Origin: an uncultured Bacilli bacterium
GTDB taxonomy: Bacteria; Bacillota_I; Bacilli_A; RF39; UBA660
Assembly (NCBI GenBank): GCA_947623645.1
Contig: CANQHK010000072.1
Coordinates: 1 to 6,084 of the forward strand
Reading direction: 5' to 3'
DNA length: 6,084 nucleotides
Shown: one piece after another, positions 6,067 to 6,084 of the stretch
Position numbering within the stretch: position 1 is the first letter of the stretch
Layout: every line of letters begins with the position of its first letter
Notes under the pieces: model-generated
What the model saw: only the letters and a program-made list of their open reading frames with translations
Told to the model about the DNA's origin: nothing
Databases searched by the model: none
Translations under genes and position numbers: made by a program

Positions 6067-6084
6067 GAAAAAAATGAGAAAAAT

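Overview
The window is an AT-rich stretch (roughly one-third G+C by eye) in which every gene lies on the minus strand. Signs of a low-G+C Gram-positive (Firmicutes/Bacilli-type) bacterium are strong GGAG-type ribosome-binding sites, TTGACA promoters, U-tailed intrinsic terminators, and surface proteins with InlB-type B-repeats and a TasA/CalY-like leader. The style resembles uncultured gut Bacilli. That placement is an inference. The genes read through with the standard code, and all four complete genes end in TAA.

In transcription order (high to low coordinates) there are four transcription units. (1) 6000-4114 encodes a 628-residue secreted or anchored surface protein with a CalY/TasA-like N-terminus, two carbohydrate-binding-like segments and degenerate InlB repeats. 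It has a TTGACA promoter whose spacer contains ten consecutive G, and a strong terminator follows it at 4086-4052. (2) 3965-2181 and 2159-702 form a two-gene operon with a 21-base gap. The first gene encodes a membrane-anchored protein with a pilin-like leader and tandem InlB B-repeats; the second a membrane-anchored, probably beta-propeller-like ectodomain. The promoter is at 4018-3989 and the terminator at 695-668. (3) 619-188 encodes a small helical-bundle protein with its own terminator at 170-142. (4) A probable start codon at 10-8 opens a gene that leaves the window.

Units 1 and 2 look like a cell-surface adhesin/matrix cluster: three exported proteins, two sharing the InlB-repeat fold. 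The most notable signal is the G10 tract between the -35 and -10 of the first gene. It is the classic arrangement for slipped-strand phase variation of a surface antigen, whereas the neighbouring operon has a similarly spaced promoter without a homopolymer. No RNA genes, CRISPR array, insertion sequence or phage genes were seen. No gene-free stretch exceeds 300 bases.
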